Source: Terrimonas ginsenosidimutans
Lineage (GTDB): Bacteria > Bacteroidota > Bacteroidia > Chitinophagales > Chitinophagaceae
Reading direction: 5' to 3'
Assembly: GCF_022012415.1 (NCBI RefSeq)
Contig: NZ_JAKLTR010000005.1
Location: 303,923-367,922, forward strand
DNA length: 64,000 nt
The notes under the pieces were generated by a model, which saw only the letters and a list, made by a program, of their open reading frames with translations, had not been told where the DNA came from and ran no database searches. Of this stretch, positions 35,490 through 44,547 are shown in pieces (position 1 is the stretch's first letter; the number at the start of each line of letters is the position of its first letter). The position numbers and the translations under genes were made by a program.

Positions 35490-36284
35490 TCAATAGCTTT
35501 TGATCTCAATTCCGCCAAAGATCATCGTCCCTTTGAGAACGAGTGTCTTTGTGGCGGGCTCTGCAAGCGCGGCGAACTTTCTTTTATCGCCGATGCCGCC
35601 GAAGATGGTCACTGCTTCTGATTTGATCGCCCAGTTGGAAGGAACGATCAGCGTAGCCCCGCCAAAGATGGCCGTGATCTCCAGTACCGCAGTACCATTG
35701 ATATCAGCCTGCATGAAGTCGACCTCCGATCCACCGAAAATATTTACGATGTCCCCACCTTTGAAGTTCTTCGACAGGATCACTTTCTTTGACCCGCTGA
35801 AAATACAGGTGGTGTCAATGACGTCATCCTGTGAATAGGATTCCGTGCTATAGGCTCTGACGGGTTCAGCATTAGCATTCATATCCAGGTTTTTTTTTTG
35901 ACAATCGCCCCAGCTTTTCTTGCCTTTCGGTCTCAGTACAAATACGAGACCGATCACGATCAGGATCAGCGGCCACATATGCTTACGCAATTCCCCGTTC
36001 ATCAGGTATTCATTTGCAAGAAAAATACCGCCGATCAGGATCGGTACGAACCAACCGCCATCACGGAACCCTTTCCGCAAACCAATGAAGACGCCTATTG
36101 CGATCAGGAGCATTTGCCAGCTGAACAGCCATGCCGGAACCGGCACTCCGAAGCTTTTTATCAATGCAATTCCACCGATCAGCAGCAGGAAAAGGCCGGT
36201 CCAGATCTGCCCATGCCCACCGCGATCTCTCCTCGCTTCCCATCTGTTACGGGCTTCCTCTCTGAAATCTCTGTTACCGTTCAT
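35490..36284 (-). CDS. LiaF-like membrane protein with DUF5668-type N-terminus
   Basis: A 264-residue protein. The N-terminal half has about four membrane helices with the LFLLLIGGIALIKSFG and LILIVIGLVFVLRPKGKK segments (LiaI/LiaF-TM domain). The C-terminal half is a beta-helical LiaF-C-like domain with repeated FGG motifs (NIFGGSEVDF, IFGGATLIVP, TIFGGIGD, MIFGGIEI). In Firmicutes LiaF inhibits the LiaS kinase under cell-wall stress. Here it heads a group ending in a LytS-type kinase and LytTR regulator, so a similar modulator role is plausible but inferred. Confidence 0.85.
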   Translation of the reverse strand: MNGNRDFREEARNRWEARRDRGGHGQIWTGLFLLLIGGIALIKSFGVPVPAWLFSWQMLLIAIGVFIGLRKGFRDGGWFVPILIGGIFLANEYLMNGELRKHMWPLILIVIGLVFVLRPKGKKSWGDCQKKNLDMNANAEPVRAYSTESYSQDDVIDTTCIFSGSKKVILSKNFKGGDIVNIFGGSEVDFMQADINGTAVLEITAIFGGATLIVPSNWAIKSEAVTIFGGIGDKRKFAALAEPATKTLVLKGTMIFGGIEIKSY

Positions 36285-36395
36285 CGTTATAAATTTTAAG
36301 TAAAACTATGGCCCCGGCGTCCAAATAGCAAGTAGGATTGGGCCGCTTGACAGGGTTTATCGGTGAAAAGCGGGAATAGGGCGGTGAGCGGAAGG

Positions 36396-36560
36396 GTTGT
36401 CCGTTCTCCGTTGCCCGGAAGGGCCCGGAATCAAGGCTGCCTTGCCGGGCGGCCGCAAACCCTTCCGGTCAACGGACAACGGTCAACGGACAACGGTCAA
36501 CGGACAACGGTCAACGGTCAACGGTCAACGGACAACGGACAACGGTCACCGTCAACGAAC
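36396..36560. repeat. large heptad repeat array (AACGGAC/AACGGTC) with inverted lead-in
   Basis: A short GTCCGTT-type lead-in (36396-36420) is followed by about thirteen tandem 7-base units from about 36467 to 36560. GGAAGGGTT and AACCCTTCC (36390-36398 and 36459-36467) pair across the middle. The array ends about 50 bp upstream of the amidohydrolase ATG. It translates as a reading frame, but the repeats lie outside the gene. Confidence 0.8.
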
Positions 36561-36608
36561 AACGAATCCCCAAATTCCCTACCTTCCGCGCCTACACAAA
36601 CCAAACAC

Positions 36609-39600
36609 ATGTCTTGTAAAAAACTGATCGCAGCAGCGCTGTTGCTGCCGGTAGCACTCTCCCTCTCCGCGCAGGAGCGCAGGGATACAAAAAAATGGGA
36701 TGTCACCAATCCTGAAGGGCCGTATAAGACCGTTTCCTTTACCACTGATGAGGGTACCTGGATGAATCTCGACCTTTCGCCAGATGGCAAAGAGATCGTC
36801 TTTGACCTGCTGGGAGACCTTTATACTATCCCGGTAAACGGCGGCGAAGCAAAATTACTGAAGGGTGGACATTCGATGGACCTTCAGCCAACCTATAGCC
36901 CGGATGGGAAGAAGTTAATGTTCACCTCTGACGCTGGCGGCGGCGATAATATCTGGATGATGAATCGCGATGGCAGCAATCCGGTACAGGTCACCCGCGA
37001 AAATTTCAGATTACTCAATAATGCTACCTGGGCGCCAGACGGACAATACATTGTTGCCCGGAAACACTTTACCTCGGGCCGGTCATTAGGAGCCGGTGAA
37101 ATGTGGATGTATCATACGACCGGAGGAAGCGGTTTACAGTTGACTCAACGAAAGAACGATCAGCAGGATGTGAACGAACCGGCCTTTTCCCCTGATGGCC
37201 GCTATGTTTATTACTGCGAGGATATGTACCCCGGCGGACAGTTCCAGTATAACAAGGATCCCAATAACCAGATCTTTGTCATCAAACGATTCGACAGGGA
37301 AAAAGGAACAAACGAAACAGTGACCGGCGGACCGGGAGGTGCTGTTCGTCCGGCGATCTCGCATAACGGTAAACTGCTTTCATTCATAAAAAGAGTAAGA
37401 ACGAAGTCGGTTCTCTATCTCCGCAATCTTGAAACCGGTGAAGAATGGCCGGTGTATGATCAGCTGACGAAGGATCAACAGGAAGGCTGGACAGTCTTTG
37501 GTCTTTATACCCACTATTCCTGGACGCCCGATGATCAGCATATCATCATCTGGAGCAATGGCAAGATCTGGAAAGTAGATGTAAATGGGGTGAATAAAGC
37601 AACACAGATCCCCTTTACGGTAAAAGTAACACAACGTATTTACGATGCTGTCCGTTTTCAACAGGATATCAATCCTGATAAGTTTGAAGCACATGTGATC
37701 CGTCAGGCAACTACATCCCCTGATGGAAAATGGTTGTTCTTTAGCGCGGTTGGTAGTTTATGGAAGAAAGAACTGCCGTCAGGAAAGCCAGTACGCGTAA
37801 CTGGTACGCCGATCGAAACAGGCTACGAGTTTGAACCTGCTTTTTCCTCCGATGGAAAAACCCTGGTGTACACTACGTGGAATGATACCGCTTCAGGCGG
37901 CATCTGGAAACTGTCGCTTACCGGAAATGCAAAACCAGTGAAGCTGAACAAGACAAAAGGAATTTTTCGCCAGCCTTCTTTCTCGCCTGACGGAAAATGG
38001 ATCGTGTTCCGCAAGGAAGGAGGAAGCGATGCGCTGGGTGAAGCTTATACCGCTCAACCCGGTGTTTATATCATGGCCGCTGATGGATCACAGGAAAAAT
38101 TTGTAACAGGCCGGGGTGATCAGCCGAAATTTAACAAGACCGGCAACCGACTGTATTATCAATCATTTGGCGGGCTCGGCAGCTGCAATACTGATGGAAC
38201 TGATGAAAAGCTTGTCTTGAAAAGTGGATACGGAAACCAATTCACCATTTCGCCTGATGAGAACTGGGTTGCATTCATTGATCTGCACAAAGCCTATATA
38301 GCAGCCTTGCCAAAAACAGGCAAGACGATTGATGTAGGCAGCGGAACCTCAGATTTCCCGGTCAGGCTTGTGTCAAAGGATGCCGGGTTCAATCTGCATT
38401 TCAGCAGCGATAGCCGGCAGCTTCATTATACCTTAGGCGATGAATATTTTACGATCAACCTCGACGAGCGTTTCGCTTTTATTGCCAACAAGCCTGATTC
38501 ATTATTTAAGATCCCTGAAAAAGGATCAAAGGTTGGACTGGAAGTGTTAACAGATAAGCCTAAAGGCCTGATCGCTTTTACGAATGCGCGTATCATTACC
38601 ATGAAGGCAAACGAGATCATTGAGAATGGAACGATCATCGTAGATGGCAACCAGATCAAAGCTATTGGCAGAACTGGAGACGTGGTGGTACCTGCCGGTG
38701 CGAAAACGATCGATTGCAACGGCAAAACAATATTGCCGGGCTTTATTGACGCGCATGCACACGGAAGCCATTTCCGCAATGGGATCACTCCCCAGAAACA
38801 CTGGCCGTACTATACAAATCTTTCCTTCGGCGTAACTACCATGCATGATCCTTCTGCAAATAGCGAACTCGTGTTTTCGCAAAGCGAAATGATCAAAGCT
38901 GGTGTGATGGCTGGTCCGCGTGTGTTTTCAACAGGCACTGTGCTGTATGGAGCTGAAAGCAATACCAAAGCAGTGATCAATTCGATAGAAGACGCAAGAA
39001 GTGCTTTGCGCAGAACGAAAGCGTTCGGTGCTTTCTCTGTGAAAAGTTATAATCAGCCAAGGCGTGAACAGCGCCAGATGATCATTCAGGCTGCCAGGGA
39101 ATTGAATATGGAAGTAGTGCCTGAAGGCGGGTCATTCTTTTTCCATAATCTTAGTATGATACTCGATGGACATACAACCATTGAACATAACCTTCCGGTA
39201 AACCCGTTATTCAAAGATGTGCTTGAGCTATGGAAGAATGCGCAAACAGGTTACACACCAACATTGATCGTGAACTTTGCGGGCATGAGCGGTGAGTATT
39301 ACTGGTACCAGCACACGAATGTATGGGAGAATGAACGGCTGCTTCGTTTCTTTCCCCGGGCACAGATCGACACGCGCAGCCGTCATCGCACCATGCTGCC
39401 GGAAGAAGAATATCAGAACGGGCACATAGCCACTTCGCGCAGCGCAAAAGACCTGATGGACCGGGGCGTAAAAGTCAATATGGGCGCACACGGACAAATC
39501 CAGGGGATCGGCGCACACTGGGAGATCTGGATGATGCAACAAGGCGGCATGACCAATCACCAGGCTTTGCAAACAGCCACGATCAACCCGGCAATAAGCC

Positions 39601-39878
39601 TCGGCCTCGATAAACACATTGGCTCACTTGAAGCGGGCAAACTTGCTGATCTTATTATACTGGACAAAAATCCGCTTGATAATATCCGCAACACAGAAAG
39701 CATCCGTTACACAATGGTCAACGGAAGATTATATGATGCGGAAACCATGAATGAAATAGGCAACACCAACAGGCCCCGTACTAAATTCTTCTGGGAAAGC
39801 AATAAGAATTCCGAAAGCTTTCCCTGGCATGATGGAACAGAGACAGAAACCGAGGGTTGTAGTTGTGGCCGCCACTGA
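36609..39878 (+). CDS. secreted beta-propeller amidohydrolase (TolB/PD40-like plus imidazolonepropionase-type)
   Basis: A 1089-residue exported fusion. A signal peptide (cleavage near LSAQER) leads to a TolB/PD40-type beta-propeller (about residues 40-640) with many SPDGK blades (LSPDGKEIVFD, YSPDGKKLMFT, FSPDGKWIVF). An amidohydrolase TIM barrel follows: GFIDAHAHG for metal binding, TTIEHN, and HGQIQGIGAHWE. The tail is short and cysteine-containing (SCGRH). Related enzymes act on peptides or cyclic amides, but the substrate is unknown. I start at MSCKKLIAAAL; upstream ATGs would translate the heptad array. Confidence 0.9.
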   Translation: MSCKKLIAAALLLPVALSLSAQERRDTKKWDVTNPEGPYKTVSFTTDEGTWMNLDLSPDGKEIVFDLLGDLYTIPVNGGEAKLLKGGHSMDLQPTYSPDGKKLMFTSDAGGGDNIWMMNRDGSNPVQVTRENFRLLNNATWAPDGQYIVARKHFTSGRSLGAGEMWMYHTTGGSGLQLTQRKNDQQDVNEPAFSPDGRYVYYCEDMYPGGQFQYNKDPNNQIFVIKRFDREKGTNETVTGGPGGAVRPAISHNGKLLSFIKRVRTKSVLYLRNLETGEEWPVYDQLTKDQQEGWTVFGLYTHYSWTPDDQHIIIWSNGKIWKVDVNGVNKATQIPFTVKVTQRIYDAVRFQQDINPDKFEAHVIRQATTSPDGKWLFFSAVGSLWKKELPSGKPVRVTGTPIETGYEFEPAFSSDGKTLVYTTWNDTASGGIWKLSLTGNAKPVKLNKTKGIFRQPSFSPDGKWIVFRKEGGSDALGEAYTAQPGVYIMAADGSQEKFVTGRGDQPKFNKTGNRLYYQSFGGLGSCNTDGTDEKLVLKSGYGNQFTISPDENWVAFIDLHKAYIAALPKTGKTIDVGSGTSDFPVRLVSKDAGFNLHFSSDSRQLHYTLGDEYFTINLDERFAFIANKPDSLFKIPEKGSKVGLEVLTDKPKGLIAFTNARIITMKANEIIENGTIIVDGNQIKAIGRTGDVVVPAGAKTIDCNGKTILPGFIDAHAHGSHFRNGITPQKHWPYYTNLSFGVTTMHDPSANSELVFSQSEMIKAGVMAGPRVFSTGTVLYGAESNTKAVINSIEDARSALRRTKAFGAFSVKSYNQPRREQRQMIIQAARELNMEVVPEGGSFFFHNLSMILDGHTTIEHNLPVNPLFKDVLELWKNAQTGYTPTLIVNFAGMSGEYYWYQHTNVWENERLLRFFPRAQIDTRSRHRTMLPEEEYQNGHIATSRSAKDLMDRGVKVNMGAHGQIQGIGAHWEIWMMQQGGMTNHQALQTATINPAISLGLDKHIGSLEAGKLADLIILDKNPLDNIRNTESIRYTMVNGRLYDAETMNEIGNTNRPRTKFFWESNKNSESFPWHDGTETETEGCSCGRH

Positions 39879-39887
39879 TTTAAAATC

Positions 39888-40086
39888 AATGTCGTTTAGT
39901 TAAGAGATCATCCTACAGTAGCTCGATGGGCGATGACTGATGGCCGATGGCCGAGTGCCGCATTTGGATGGAAGCTATTGCTGCCAATTGGTATAGGGTA
40001 TCGACACAAGTAGGTATATGTATTTTCGGCCAGCGGCCATCGGTCATTGAATAAACTTTCGGGAAAATCCTTAACTAAACGACATT
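39888..40086. mobile_element. MITE-like element with 17-bp terminal inverted repeats
   Basis: AATGTCGTTTAGTTAAG at 39888-39904 is repeated as a perfect inverse at 40070-40086. Inside lies a second palindrome of the GATGGCCG family. No transposase is encoded. The same arms, with one indel, enclose a different filler at 49137-49338. It lies between the amidohydrolase gene and the convergent lipoprotein gene. Whether it moves is unknown; target duplications were not recognised. Confidence 0.55.
39931..40049. repeat. GATGACYGATGGCCG inverted repeat (copy 2), inside the MITE-like element
   Basis: The left arm 39931-39953 and right arm 40027-40049 are 23-base inverted copies with three mismatches. 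They share GATGAC-GATGGCCG with the copy at 14439-14527. Confidence 0.7.
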
Positions 40087-40103
40087 GCTTTCAACTCGTT
40101 GCC

Positions 40104-40760
40104 CTAGATAGTCCATTGATCGTGGACTATCGCAATGAGATATGTTTTTTCGTTTGCCTGGCGGAAAACAAGACGAATGGTTTGCCAGTCCATACCGTCA
40201 TATTTTGCATCGAAGCCTGGGAAATAGAATTCGGTGAAGTGATCAGTGGGGTATACTTCCTTCAAATTATTCAGCGAATTACCGGAGCCCAGAAAAGTGT
40301 TGACACTCCTTTTAGGTGCAGACAGATAATCTTTGTTATAAACGAACTTGTTGAAGTACTGGCGGATATTCATTTTTATCGGCTCGCCGGAGCCGTCATA
40401 AGAACCCCATTCAAAGATGGTTGACTTACTGAAAGCTGCCATCAGTTCGTAGGGTGTAAAAGCTTTACTGCTGGTGTCTATGAATGCATAAGGGGAGAAT
40501 CTTAATCTGAATTCAGGACTAACATATTGGTTAAGCCTGGTGGTATCCTGTTGCTTCAATGCTGTCAGTATAATACGGGAGAGATCCAGCAAGGCTGTGT
40601 CGGAAGTAACAGCAATTGAGTCATGGCCTGCTTTTGCCGATGTATCGATTATAACAGGTGGGTTCAATCCAGCGGAGTCTGTATCGCTTTGGTTTTTACC
40701 CTCCTGGTTACAGGCGATAAGAAAGCAAGCCGTAGTAATATAGAGCAGGATCTTTTTCAT
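40104..40760 (-). CDS. conserved lipoprotein of unknown function
   Basis: A 218-residue exported lipoprotein: signal peptide with the lipobox CFLIAC, a charged Ser/Asp-rich linker, then a globular domain with ILTALKQQDTTRLNQYV and YAFIDTSS. The C-terminus GMDWQTIRLVFRQANEKTYL leads to AIVHDQWTI. That C-terminal pattern recurs in conserved proteins of many phyla and hints at an NTF2-like fold, but I cannot name a function. I start at MKKILLYITT; three residues further upstream is another ATG. It follows ade by about 9 bp. Confidence 0.8.
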   Translation of the reverse strand: MKKILLYITTACFLIACNQEGKNQSDTDSAGLNPPVIIDTSAKAGHDSIAVTSDTALLDLSRIILTALKQQDTTRLNQYVSPEFRLRFSPYAFIDTSSKAFTPYELMAAFSKSTIFEWGSYDGSGEPIKMNIRQYFNKFVYNKDYLSAPKRSVNTFLGSGNSLNNLKEVYPTDHFTEFYFPGFDAKYDGMDWQTIRLVFRQANEKTYLIAIVHDQWTI

Positions 40761-40769
40761 ACCATTCAT

Positions 40770-42410
40770 TTATGCTTCAACGAAAGCGAATTTATCTCCA
40801 TCAAATAAGCCTTTATCGCTGAGTTTTAAATGAGGTATCACTAATAATGCCATAAATGAGAGCGTCATGAACGGAGACCCTAGCGTGCTGCCGAATTCTT
40901 TTGACAGCTTATCTATGGCCGTATAGGCGGTGGCTACCTCGTATCCATCATTGGTGCTCATTAATCCGGCAACGGGCAGGGCGAGGATCATTTCTTTTCC
41001 ATTACCGGCAGCGCTTACGCCTCCCTGCTCTTTAATAACCAGATTCACTGCCCTGCAAAGGCTTTCATCATCCGTGCCAACAGCAACAATATTATGACTG
41101 TCATGCGCTACGGAAGAAGCCAGTGCACCGGTTTTTAATCCTATGTTCTTAATGAAAGATTTGGCTACCGGCGCATTTGTATATCGGTTCACCACTACGA
41201 TCTTCAGAATGTCATTTACTGTATCACTCACCCAATAGCCGTCCTGCTGTTTTCCCTTTAATTCCAGTCGGTTGGTGATCAACTGGCCGTCAAGTGCTTC
41301 GATCACAGGTATCGTTTGTGCGCTGTGATCAGCAACGGGGATCGCAAAATCTTCGGGTTTCAGCAGATCGCAGGAAAAATTATTGATCGTTCCTGCGTTC
41401 TGCCTCTCTATAAGAGAACGGCCATTTTCAGCTACCAGTTGTCCATTGATATAGGTCTGCAAAACGTTAAACTTTTGCAGATCGCTGGTCACTATGAAAT
41501 CTGCATGATCGCCGGGTTGTAAAAGTCCACAATCGAGCTTGTAATGTTTTACGGGATTTACACAAGCGGCTGTCAGTACTTTGAACAGGTCAATGCCTTT
41601 TGTCACAGCCCTTTCGCAGAGCTGATTGATATGGCCCAGTACAAGACTATCGGGATGCTTATCATCACTGCAGAACATGATCTGATCGGGATGATCGTTC
41701 AGCAGGCCGATCAATGCTTCGAAGTTTCTTGCTGCACTGCCTTCACGGATCAGGATCTTCATGCCGTACCGGAGTTTATCCAACGCTTCTTCAGCAGTGA
41801 AGCATTCATGGTCGGTAGAGATCCCGGCGTCTATATATTGCCTTGCTTCTTTTCCGCGCAGGCCCGGTGCATGACCGTCAACCGGTTTACCGAGCCGGTG
41901 AGCTGCTTCGATCTTTTTCATCACTTCTTCATCCTTAAAAAGAACACCAGGGAAGTTCATCATTTCGCTCAGGTAGCGGATATCATCCCGTTGTAAAAGC
42001 TGCTCTACTTCACCGGCATCAAGCGTAGCACCTGCGGTTTCGAATGTTGTTGCAGGAACACAACTTGGCGCGCCGAAGTTGAATTTGAATGGGACCGTAT
42101 TTCCGTTCGCGATCATGTATTCAACCCCCTTCAGGCCGCATACATTCGCAATCTCATGCGGATCACTGATTGTTCCGATGGTTCCATGCACAACAGCGAG
42201 ACGGGCGAATTCCGAGGGAACAAGCATGGAGCTTTCTATGTGAACATGACTGTCGATAAAGCCGGGAAGAATAAACCTGTCAGCCTCCACGGAAGAAGAG
42301 GGAAGCTCTTGTATTGAATGGATCTTTCCATCCTGGATCTTTATTTCCGCGGGAAATATTCTCTTTTGAGGAATATCAACAAGATGACCGGTGATCGAAA
42401 AAGAAGACAT
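40770..42410 (-). CDS. ade: adenine deaminase Ade
   Basis: Ade converts adenine to hypoxanthine in purine salvage. The 546-residue amidohydrolase has the binuclear-metal motif [12 protein letters not shown] (about 49-60), [16 protein letters not shown], the [15 protein letters not shown] segment, [24 protein letters not shown] and [10 protein letters not shown]. The C-terminal half carries [19 protein letters not shown]. These match Ade rather than other amidohydrolases. A hairpin terminator separates it from the desaturase gene upstream. The lipoprotein gene follows almost immediately. Confidence 0.95.
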   Translation of the reverse strand: MSSFSITGHLVDIPQKRIFPAEIKIQDGKIHSIQELPSSSVEADRFILPGFIDSHVHIESSMLVPSEFARLAVVHGTIGTISDPHEIANVCGLKGVEYMIANGNTVPFKFNFGAPSCVPATTFETAGATLDAGEVEQLLQRDDIRYLSEMMNFPGVLFKDEEVMKKIEAAHRLGKPVDGHAPGLRGKEARQYIDAGISTDHECFTAEEALDKLRYGMKILIREGSAARNFEALIGLLNDHPDQIMFCSDDKHPDSLVLGHINQLCERAVTKGIDLFKVLTAACVNPVKHYKLDCGLLQPGDHADFIVTSDLQKFNVLQTYINGQLVAENGRSLIERQNAGTINNFSCDLLKPEDFAIPVADHSAQTIPVIEALDGQLITNRLELKGKQQDGYWVSDTVNDILKIVVVNRYTNAPVAKSFIKNIGLKTGALASSVAHDSHNIVAVGTDDESLCRAVNLVIKEQGGVSAAGNGKEMILALPVAGLMSTNDGYEVATAYTAIDKLSKEFGSTLGSPFMTLSFMALLVIPHLKLSDKGLFDGDKFAFVEA

Positions 42411-42465
42411 AGCTGATGTTTTATGATCAATTCTCAGCTAAGCTAAGTTGAAAACCGCAAAGAAA

Positions 42466-42513
42466 AATGCTTTTATAGAAGCGCACATTTTGTGACGCAT
42501 CTATAAAAGCATT
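42466..42513 (-). terminator. terminator after the desaturase gene
   Basis: A perfect 14-bp outer stem AATGCTTTTATAGA (42466-42479) pairs with its inverse at 42500-42513, with an inner GCGCACA/TGTGACGC stem. On the minus strand it is followed by TTTTTC. Confidence 0.85.
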
Positions 42514-42533
42514 CTTACAGGGAAGATAATCGA

Positions 42534-43625
42534 TCAGGCTTCTGTCATATTCAGGCTGGTCTTCATTTCCGGGTGCGCTGTATAAATGCCCGGTTCCGGG
42601 ATCTTCCTGGTCCGCTCTTGCATGACCGCGATCGCTTCTTCATCGCTTGCAAACATATTGTTTACGTTAACCAGGTTAGCAGCGAGTTTATCATAACGTT
42701 TTGTCATCAGCCACACAAATATGTGGAGATAGTGGATGCCATCGAATGTCAGTATTTTATCTGCGGCATATTTGTCTTTGTTCTTCATGAACTCAACGGG
42801 GATCTCCGTGTAATGAAGAGCGGGGCGGTTATGGTGAACCGCATGATAGCCGTCATTCCAGCAGATCTGATTATACTTAGTATTGATGCAATTGATCGTA
42901 TTGTCTTCCGGATTTTCAGGATCGACAAAAGCGTGTTGCGCCCAGTTGCCTAACATCATCACGATCCGGGCAAATACAAAAGGAATAATAAAGATCCAGA
43001 GAGTCGCCTGCAGGTTGACAAAACACATGCCTATACAAAAGAGATAGAAAGAGATCTCGCCGTAGCTAAGGCGCATATAGAACTTCTTTCTTTTTTTGGT
43101 GAACAGGTACATGAAGGTATCGCGGAAGCCAAGGAAGAGAAAGCGGGTGACGTATGAAATAAATCCGCGAAGGCTGTCCCGGCGATAGTTAAGCGTACTG
43201 CTGGCATCATCATGCATATTGTTCTCCACGTGGTGCATCGCCATGTGGTGTACAAAATATGTTTCCGGGGTATGTCCAAAGAAAGGACAGACGCACCAGA
43301 TGATCCAGTGATAGATCCAGGTGAAATTCTTCTTGAAAAGTTTGCGGTGACTGATACAATGGAGCATCAGACCAAATCTTCCTTTAAAGTATAACTGGGA
43401 AAAATAGAAATACGGGATATAGGCTATCCACCAGTACCAGCCTTGCAGCACCGGGGTATATAAGAGGATCGCGATAGGTAATACCAGCAAGTGAATGCCG
43501 GTTAGCAAATGAATAAAAGGGAGGTCTCTTTTATCATTCATATAGCGTAACCAAAACCGCTCATATGAACTGAAATTTTCCTTTGGAATGTATACCGGAT
43601 CGGTAATAGTGGTCAGGGCCTTCAT
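42534..43625 (-). CDS. membrane fatty-acid desaturase/hydroxylase
   Basis: A 363-residue membrane protein of the di-iron fatty-acid desaturase superfamily. The histidine boxes are visible as HCISHR, HHMAMHHVENN and HAVHHNRP, with the NWAQHAFVDP motif and four main hydrophobic helices. It probably acts on acyl chains in the inner membrane, but the product is unknown; sphingolipid- or hydroxy-lipid-modifying enzymes are alternatives. I start at MKALTTITDP; the upstream ATG adds ten residues. A hairpin terminator follows the gene. Confidence 0.85.
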   Translation of the reverse strand: MKALTTITDPVYIPKENFSSYERFWLRYMNDKRDLPFIHLLTGIHLLVLPIAILLYTPVLQGWYWWIAYIPYFYFSQLYFKGRFGLMLHCISHRKLFKKNFTWIYHWIIWCVCPFFGHTPETYFVHHMAMHHVENNMHDDASSTLNYRRDSLRGFISYVTRFLFLGFRDTFMYLFTKKRKKFYMRLSYGEISFYLFCIGMCFVNLQATLWIFIIPFVFARIVMMLGNWAQHAFVDPENPEDNTINCINTKYNQICWNDGYHAVHHNRPALHYTEIPVEFMKNKDKYAADKILTFDGIHYLHIFVWLMTKRYDKLAANLVNVNNMFASDEEAIAVMQERTRKIPEPGIYTAHPEMKTSLNMTEA

Positions 43626-44547
43626 GAAATTTTCGGTTTGAGTGTGGCTCCGCATTCAAATAGCTGCAAATCAGTTCTTTGCTCGGTTCCGCGACACTAG
43701 TCGGCGTGAAAATACATTTTTCCCGGAACTTACAATGCTATATTATGGGGATAACCTTCTTTTTAAACGGTGGTATTGCGTGTATGTTACTCTCAGGCGG
43801 GTTTTAATTTAGTGGGAGATCATCCAGGGGCGGGAAAGTTTTGTGTCTGATCGGCAAAAGGGTATCGCAAAGGGCGCAGTGGACCGCGGAGAACCCAACG
43901 AAAACAGCCGGGAAGGATGTCGTATTGGCCTACGTCCTATGCGATACGTCTACGCTGAGCAAACAGCAAGACGGGGAAGTAATCCGCAACCTGCCGCGGA
44001 GAATAACGATCCCGGATCAGGAAAAATTGATCACGATATCTATCAGGGATGTCTGACCGCTCATAAAATCATCCTGTTAACACATTAGTCCTATATGCGC
44101 AAAATCCAAAACACAGGAATACACTTAGCGGCTGATGGTTATTTGCAAGACAATATACCTGCTGTTTTTTCATCCGTCTCTGGGTACTTCTCCCATGTGG
44201 ATAAGCTGCCTTTGGCATGATCACTGCAAGATATGCGGTAACCAAATCCGAAACTTATGAAAACAACAATCGCTGTTAATGTCTGCATGATTTTGTTTTT
44301 CTATTTTGTTCTGCTGTTGGTATTACCCTATTGATCTTTTTATAAGCGGAAGTATTTAATGATGCGGCAAAGGCGCTGTTGACACAAGTAGATCTGTAAA
44401 GGCGCCTCTTGTTGCTTTGGGGAGATGCATGAAAGAAAGCAAGAACAATGCATTCCGGTAATTCAGGATGTTTAGTAGAGTAATGGCGCCGGCCAACCAT
44501 CAATACTTCACTGGTGGAAGGATGATCAAGGCGTTCTATCAGAACGA
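43626..44547. other. gene-poor region between the desaturase and trmD
   Basis: More than 900 bases lack a convincing gene. It contains a degenerate TATCGC-type hairpin (43861-43949). Two short plus-strand frames can be read, 44095-44220 (41 codons) and 44257-44334 (25 codons, hydrophobic; MKTTIAVNVCM start), neither with recognisable homology. A 91-codon minus-strand frame overlapping the trmD end looks like a shadow. The region may hold decayed sequence. Confidence 0.4.
43861..43949. repeat. TATCGC-type hairpin element (degenerate copy 4)
   Basis: GGTATCGCAAAGGGCGC on the left and ATGCGATACG on the right (GTATCGCA at 43862-43869, TGCGATAC at 43940-43947) keep the family ends, but the middle no longer pairs well. 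Confidence 0.45.

Noticed and set aside
36467..36560. CRISPR array
   Set aside because: The units are 7 bases long and contiguous, with no spacers; no cas genes are present.
36363..36608. N-terminal extension of the amidohydrolase frame
   Set aside because: It translates the heptad repeat array and lies before a clear signal peptide, so the ATG at 36609 is the better start.
43841..44088. Overlapping 71- and 81-codon plus-strand frames
   Set aside because: They run through a degenerate repeat element and show no protein-like features.
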